A stretch of DNA of 15,041 bases from JBDSTZ01 sp039927975 (GTDB taxonomy: Bacteria; Pseudomonadota; Gammaproteobacteria; Burkholderiales; Burkholderiaceae_D): assembly GCA_039927975.1 (NCBI GenBank), contig JBDSTZ010000315.1, forward strand, positions 1 through 15,041, written 5' to 3'. Below are positions 11,623 to 15,041 of this stretch, piece after piece (the first letter of the stretch is position 1; each line of letters opens with the position of its first letter). The notes under the pieces are model-generated. The model saw only the letters and a program-made list of their open reading frames with translations, searched no databases and was not told the DNA's origin. The translations under genes were made by a program, and so were the position numbers.

Positions 11623-14358
11623 CTACTTGGGCAGCAGCGCCTCGCCCGTCACCTTCAGGGTCGCGCTGGCGGCCTTCGCATACGCCGGCTGGCCTCCGCC
11701 GGCATGCAGCGTGTAGAGACCGGCAAGCACCTTGCGCACACCCTTCGCATCGACCTGCGACTGGGCGCGGGCGTCCAGCCCGATCGTCACCGTGGCGCTG
11801 GCGCCGGCCTTCAGGTGCACCCGGCGAAACCCCGCCAGCACCGGATTGGCGCTGTCGCCCGGCTTGGCCAGATACAGCTGCACCACCTCATCGCTGTCGC
11901 GCGCGCCGGTGTTACGCAGGGTGACCGTCGCATTCACCGCCGCCCCCGCTTTCACACTCGCCGACGACAGCGCCAGCTTGCCGTAGGCGAAGCTGGTGTA
12001 GCTCAGGCCCTGGCCAAAGGGATGCAGCACCGGGCCCTTGAAATAGCGGTAGGTGCGGTTCTTCATGCTGTAGTCGGCGAACGGCGGCAAGTCCGCCTCC
12101 GAACGGTAGATGGTGTACGGCAGGCGGCCGGCCGGACTCACCTGCCCGCTCAGCACCCGCGCGATCGCGCTGCCGCCAGCTTCACCCGGATACCAGGCCT
12201 GCACGATGGCGTCGGCGTTGGCCTCGACCCACGGATCGGAAATCGCCCCGCCGGTCACGTACACCACCACCAGCGGCTTGCCGGCCGTCTTGACGGCTTC
12301 GAGCATGCGGCGCTGGGCCTCGGGCAGGGTCAGGGTGATGCGGTCGCCGCCCTTGAAGCCGGTGTAATCGACCTTCATCGATTCGCCTTCGAGATCGGGC
12401 GAGAGGCCCACAAAGGCGACGACCGCGTCGCTGCCGCTGGCGGCGGCGACGGCGGCGTCGATCAGGGCGTCTTTCGGCGTCACCCACTCGAGCGCGCTGG
12501 CGCGGTCGTCCATCGAACGCACGTACTCGATCTTGACGCTGTGCGGTTTGGTATCGGCAAAGTCGAATTCGATCTTCTTGCTGGCCTGGTCGCAGTTACC
12601 GGCCGAGCACACCGCCGTGTTGGAGGCGTTGATGCCGGCCAGTTCGGGGGTGACCACCAGAGCGCCGTCGATCCACACCTTGATGTCGGGGATCGGCCGG
12701 TCCTTCCTGGCAGTCATGCGAAAGCCTATTTCATAGGTGCCCGGCTTGGGCGGCGTGATCACGCCGGTCCAGCGCACCGAGAAGCGGCGCGGCGCGAAGC
12801 CGTTTGGTGCGCTCTGCTGGAAGTTGAAGTTGATGACCGGATCGGTGCGCGTCATGCGCGGCGCGCCGGCGAAATTCAGGTTGTCGAAATACTCGCCCTT
12901 GAGGCCATGCTCCTCGCTGCCGGCCGCCACGCGCAGATAGGTTTCCGGAATCGGCATGCGCATGCCATCGGTCAGCGGGGCGCCGGCGGCGTAGCGCACG
13001 CGCGGCGCGCCAAAGGTGGCGCGCAAGCCGTCCACCGGCAACGAGGCGTTGACGATGGTGCCGTTGTAATTGCCTTCGAGGCTTTGCAGCAGCGCCGCGT
13101 TGGGACCGATGACGGCGATCTTCGCCTTGTCGCCGAGCGGCAGCAGATTGCCCTGGTTCTTGAGCAGGACCATCGCCTCCTCGGCGGCGCGCTGGGCCAG
13201 TGCGCGGTTCGCGCCCGAGTTGATCACACTGGCCGGCAGGGCGTCGAAGGCGCTGCCGTCCACCATGCCCATGCGGATGCGCGCGACCATCAGGCGCACC
13301 AGCGCGGCGTCGATCTCGGCTTCGGTGATGTAGCCCTTGGCCACCGCCGCCGGCAAGCCCAGGTAGGTCTTGCCGCAATCGAGGTCGGTGCCGGCCTTGA
13401 CCGCCATCGCCGCCGCGTGCGCGATGTCGGGCGACGTCTTGTGGCCGGTGACCAGGTCGCCGACCGAGTCGCAATCGGACACCACGAAGCCCTTGAAGCC
13501 CCAGTCGCCACGCAGGCGGTTTTGCAGCAGCGGGCTGACGCAGGCCGGCGCGCCGTCGATCGCGTTATAGGCGCACATGAGCGAATAGGCCTTGGCGTCG
13601 ACGATCGCGTTGCGAAACGCCGGTAGATAGGTGTCTTCGAGGTCGAACGGCGCGACGTCGACGTTGAAGCTGTGGCGCGCCGGCTCGGGGCCGGAATGGA
13701 CCACGAAGTGCTTGGGCGTGGCGATGCCCTTGAACAGCTTCGGGTCGTCGCCCTGGATGCCGTGAATGAAGGCCATGCCCATGCGGCCCGTCAGCAGCGG
13801 GTCTTCACCGTAGGTTTCCTGGCCCCGGCCCCAGCGCGGATCGCGGAAGATATTGATGTTCGGGGTCCAGTAGTTGATGCCGAAGTAGCGCCCGGTGCCC
13901 TTGGGATCGCGCCCCAGCGCGGCGTTGTAGTTGGCCCGGCCTTCAAGCGCGATGGTGTCGCCGATCGTGTCCATCAGCGCGGTGTCCCAGCTGGCCGCCA
14001 GGCCTATCGCCTGCGGAAAGACGGTGGCGTTGCCGGCCCGCGCGACACCGTGCAGCACTTCGTTCCACCAGCCGTAATACTTCAGGCCGAGGCGCTCGAT
14101 GGCCGGCGCGCTGTCCTGCATCTGTTCGGCTTTTTCGGCCAGCGTCATGCGCGCGACCATGTCCCTGGCGCGCGCCTCGGCGCTTTGAGACTTGTCACGG
14201 AACGCCGCCGCCGGCGCCGCCTCGGCGCGGCTGTCGGCCGCCGCCAGCATCAGCGCGCAGGCGAGCGGAATGGCCAGCGTGGCATGGGCCATTGGCGCAA
14301 AAGGAAAACGGTTAGCCGGCGCGCGGGTGCGCGCGGGCCGGTGGGCGGTAGCGGTCAT
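11623..14358 (-). CDS. Secreted glycoside hydrolase family 3 enzyme with PA14 domain (beta-glucosidase/beta-xylosidase type)
   Basis: A 911-residue exo-acting beta-glycosidase. I chose ATG 14358 because AGGAG lies four bases upstream. The frame is open to 14436, and a later ATG at 14292 begins closer to the hydrophobic core but has no ribosome site. Signal peptide: basic N-region, core MAHATLAIPLACALMLAA, cut near AEA. The N-terminal TIM barrel shows WWNEVLHGVAR, DPRWGRGQETYGEDP, KHFVVHSGPEPARH and nucleophile Asp295 in VVSDCDS. The alpha/beta sandwich begins near KAKIAVIGPNA and is interrupted at about 482-635 by a PA14-like beta domain (GLKGEYFDNLNF ... KVWIDGALVV), a known carbohydrate-binding insertion in GH3. 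It resumes with the acid/base candidate in SPDLEGES (Glu657 or Glu659). A fibronectin-III-like domain (VTLRNTGARDSDEVVQLYL) closes the protein. It would trim beta-linked glucose, xylose or similar sugars from plant oligosaccharides; exact substrate cannot be read. It is transcribed alone, convergent to the M50 gene. Confidence 0.94.
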   Translation of the reverse strand: MTATAHRPARTRAPANRFPFAPMAHATLAIPLACALMLAAADSRAEAAPAAAFRDKSQSAEARARDMVARMTLAEKAEQMQDSAPAIERLGLKYYGWWNEVLHGVARAGNATVFPQAIGLAASWDTALMDTIGDTIALEGRANYNAALGRDPKGTGRYFGINYWTPNINIFRDPRWGRGQETYGEDPLLTGRMGMAFIHGIQGDDPKLFKGIATPKHFVVHSGPEPARHSFNVDVAPFDLEDTYLPAFRNAIVDAKAYSLMCAYNAIDGAPACVSPLLQNRLRGDWGFKGFVVSDCDSVGDLVTGHKTSPDIAHAAAMAVKAGTDLDCGKTYLGLPAAVAKGYITEAEIDAALVRLMVARIRMGMVDGSAFDALPASVINSGANRALAQRAAEEAMVLLKNQGNLLPLGDKAKIAVIGPNAALLQSLEGNYNGTIVNASLPVDGLRATFGAPRVRYAAGAPLTDGMRMPIPETYLRVAAGSEEHGLKGEYFDNLNFAGAPRMTRTDPVINFNFQQSAPNGFAPRRFSVRWTGVITPPKPGTYEIGFRMTARKDRPIPDIKVWIDGALVVTPELAGINASNTAVCSAGNCDQASKKIEFDFADTKPHSVKIEYVRSMDDRASALEWVTPKDALIDAAVAAASGSDAVVAFVGLSPDLEGESMKVDYTGFKGGDRITLTLPEAQRRMLEAVKTAGKPLVVVYVTGGAISDPWVEANADAIVQAWYPGEAGGSAIARVLSGQVSPAGRLPYTIYRSEADLPPFADYSMKNRTYRYFKGPVLHPFGQGLSYTSFAYGKLALSSASVKAGAAVNATVTLRNTGARDSDEVVQLYLAKPGDSANPVLAGFRRVHLKAGASATVTIGLDARAQSQVDAKGVRKVLAGLYTLHAGGGQPAYAKAASATLKVTGEALLPK

Positions 14359-14362
14359 AAGT

Positions 14363-14367
14363 CTCCT
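14363..14367 (-). promoter_or_regulatory. Ribosome binding site fixing the GH3 start
   Basis: On the minus strand AGGAG precedes ATG 14358 by four bases (ACTT). It decides between three in-frame ATGs (14436, 14379, 14358) and the internal one at 14292, none of which has a comparable site. Confidence 0.7.
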
Positions 14368-14436
14368 GTGGGTGCGCATGGCCGTCGACGAAGCCGGCCT
14401 CGCGCCAATTCTGCTTGTCCGTAGAAGCCGAGGCAA

Positions 14437-15026
14437 TTGCGAAAAGCATCATCGGAACAACTATTTTCACAAGTCGCGCTTTCGATGCGCACCCCGCCAC
14501 TACAAAGGCCACGCTGTATTGACACGCACGCTCGCCAGCGCCGGCCGACCAGTTCGGCGACCATCCTGGCGCCACGGCGCGGATGCCGCGATGTTCAATG
14601 CGCGCGTGCCACGGCAACCTTCCGCTGCGCGCCGTGCACGCATGGCCATCCGCGCACAAGTGAAGGTTAATCGCTTACTTTTTTGTCGCGAAAACAACAT
14701 ATCGGCGCGCCGCAAAGACCGCCGTCATGCGGCCTGGATTTTCGCCGGCCAAAGCGAGCGTTTCCATTGCTGGCGCAGCTTCACAAGGCCGCCGTTGGAG
14801 CTGCGCGAAGGCGTTTGCACTGTTGAAAAAAAACCCACCTTTAGCATTTTTCATAATTGCGATTTGCCGCCCGGGCAAGCAAAAATAATTTTAAGACGGT
14901 CCTGGAGAACGCCGCGAAATGCCGCAGAAACGACATTGCGGCCGGCGCTCACCGCCGCCATCGCGTGCACGCATTTGGCGTCACGCAGGTGCAAAAACAG
15001 ATGTTCACAAAAAATGGAGATAGACA
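14437..15026. other. Divergent regulatory region between GH3 and the next gene
   Basis: This stretch has no convincing coding sequence. The first half is GC-rich. From about 14660 it contains several AT-rich patches (14675-14705, 14820-14865, 14880-14895) suited to promoters for the gene starting at 15027, such as TTGAAA at 14823 and CATAAT at 14852. Their spacing is not canonical, so I do not name a promoter. The GH3 promoter should lie on the minus strand in the first ~150 bases. Confidence 0.4.
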
Positions 15027-15041
15027 ATGCGAAACAGTAAA
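15027..15041 (+). CDS. Start of a further gene, truncated by the window end
   Basis: ATG at 15027-15029 is preceded six bases earlier by GGAGA (15016-15020), a good ribosome binding site, and the frame (M-R-N-S-K) stays open to the window edge. Only five codons are visible, so the product cannot be named. The long leader and basic start would fit an exported protein such as another receptor, which is a guess from context. Confidence 0.5.

Noticed and set aside
11704..13626. 640-codon open frame antisense to the GH3 gene
   Set aside because: The GH3 motifs, signal peptide and ribosome site on the other strand explain this DNA; the antisense translation is low-complexity.
14312..14659. 115-codon minus-strand frame overlapping the GH3 start
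   Set aside because: No family resemblance; it overlaps the GH3 ribosome binding site and signal region and has no ribosome site of its own.

Overview
The window is GC-rich DNA with the codon use, signal peptides and gene families of a Gram-negative betaproteobacterium. The best guess is a Massilia/Duganella-like member of the Oxalobacteraceae. This is inferred from overall protein character, because no rRNA or other phylogenetic marker is present. Most of the window reads as a plant cell-wall (pectin-type) carbohydrate utilization locus.

Layout: (1) 1-1995 (+) is the 3' part of a large protein of a family I cannot name, with a C-terminal CARDB-like domain, closed by a perfect intrinsic terminator. 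(2) 2413-3483 (+) is a secreted CE8 pectinesterase. Its upstream region holds an orphan terminator-like hairpin running into four tandem 13-bp T-rich repeats. (3) 3484-4567 is a gene-free stretch of about 1 kb with an AT-rich island that probably carries promoter and regulatory elements. (4) 4568-5788 (+) is a lipoprotein with two bacterial Ig-like repeats and an unassigned C-terminal domain. It is followed by 5928-9023 (+), a 1031-residue TonB-dependent receptor of the carbohydrate-uptake type, closed by a double hairpin and T-tract. (5) 9209-10321 (-) is a GH105 unsaturated (rhamno)galacturonyl hydrolase lipoprotein. Its last ~28 codons are out of frame because of an apparent one-base deletion near 9275-9285. 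(6) 10703-11011 and 11026-11583 (+) are a DUF1272 zinc-ribbon protein and a minimal M50 (site-2 protease-like) membrane metallopeptidase, probably co-transcribed and unrelated to pectin. (7) 11623-14358 (-) is a secreted GH3 enzyme with an inserted PA14 domain. (8) 14359-15026 is a divergent upstream region leading to the first codons of another (+) gene at 15027.

Proposed working model (inference): the pectinesterase de-esterifies homogalacturonan outside the cell. Oligosaccharides are captured by the lipoprotein and carried across the outer membrane by the TonB-dependent receptor. GH105 removes unsaturated uronic acids left by lyases encoded elsewhere, and GH3 trims neutral beta-linked sugars. 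No transcriptional regulator, pectate lyase, inner-membrane transporter, mobile element, CRISPR array, tRNA or rRNA was found in the window.
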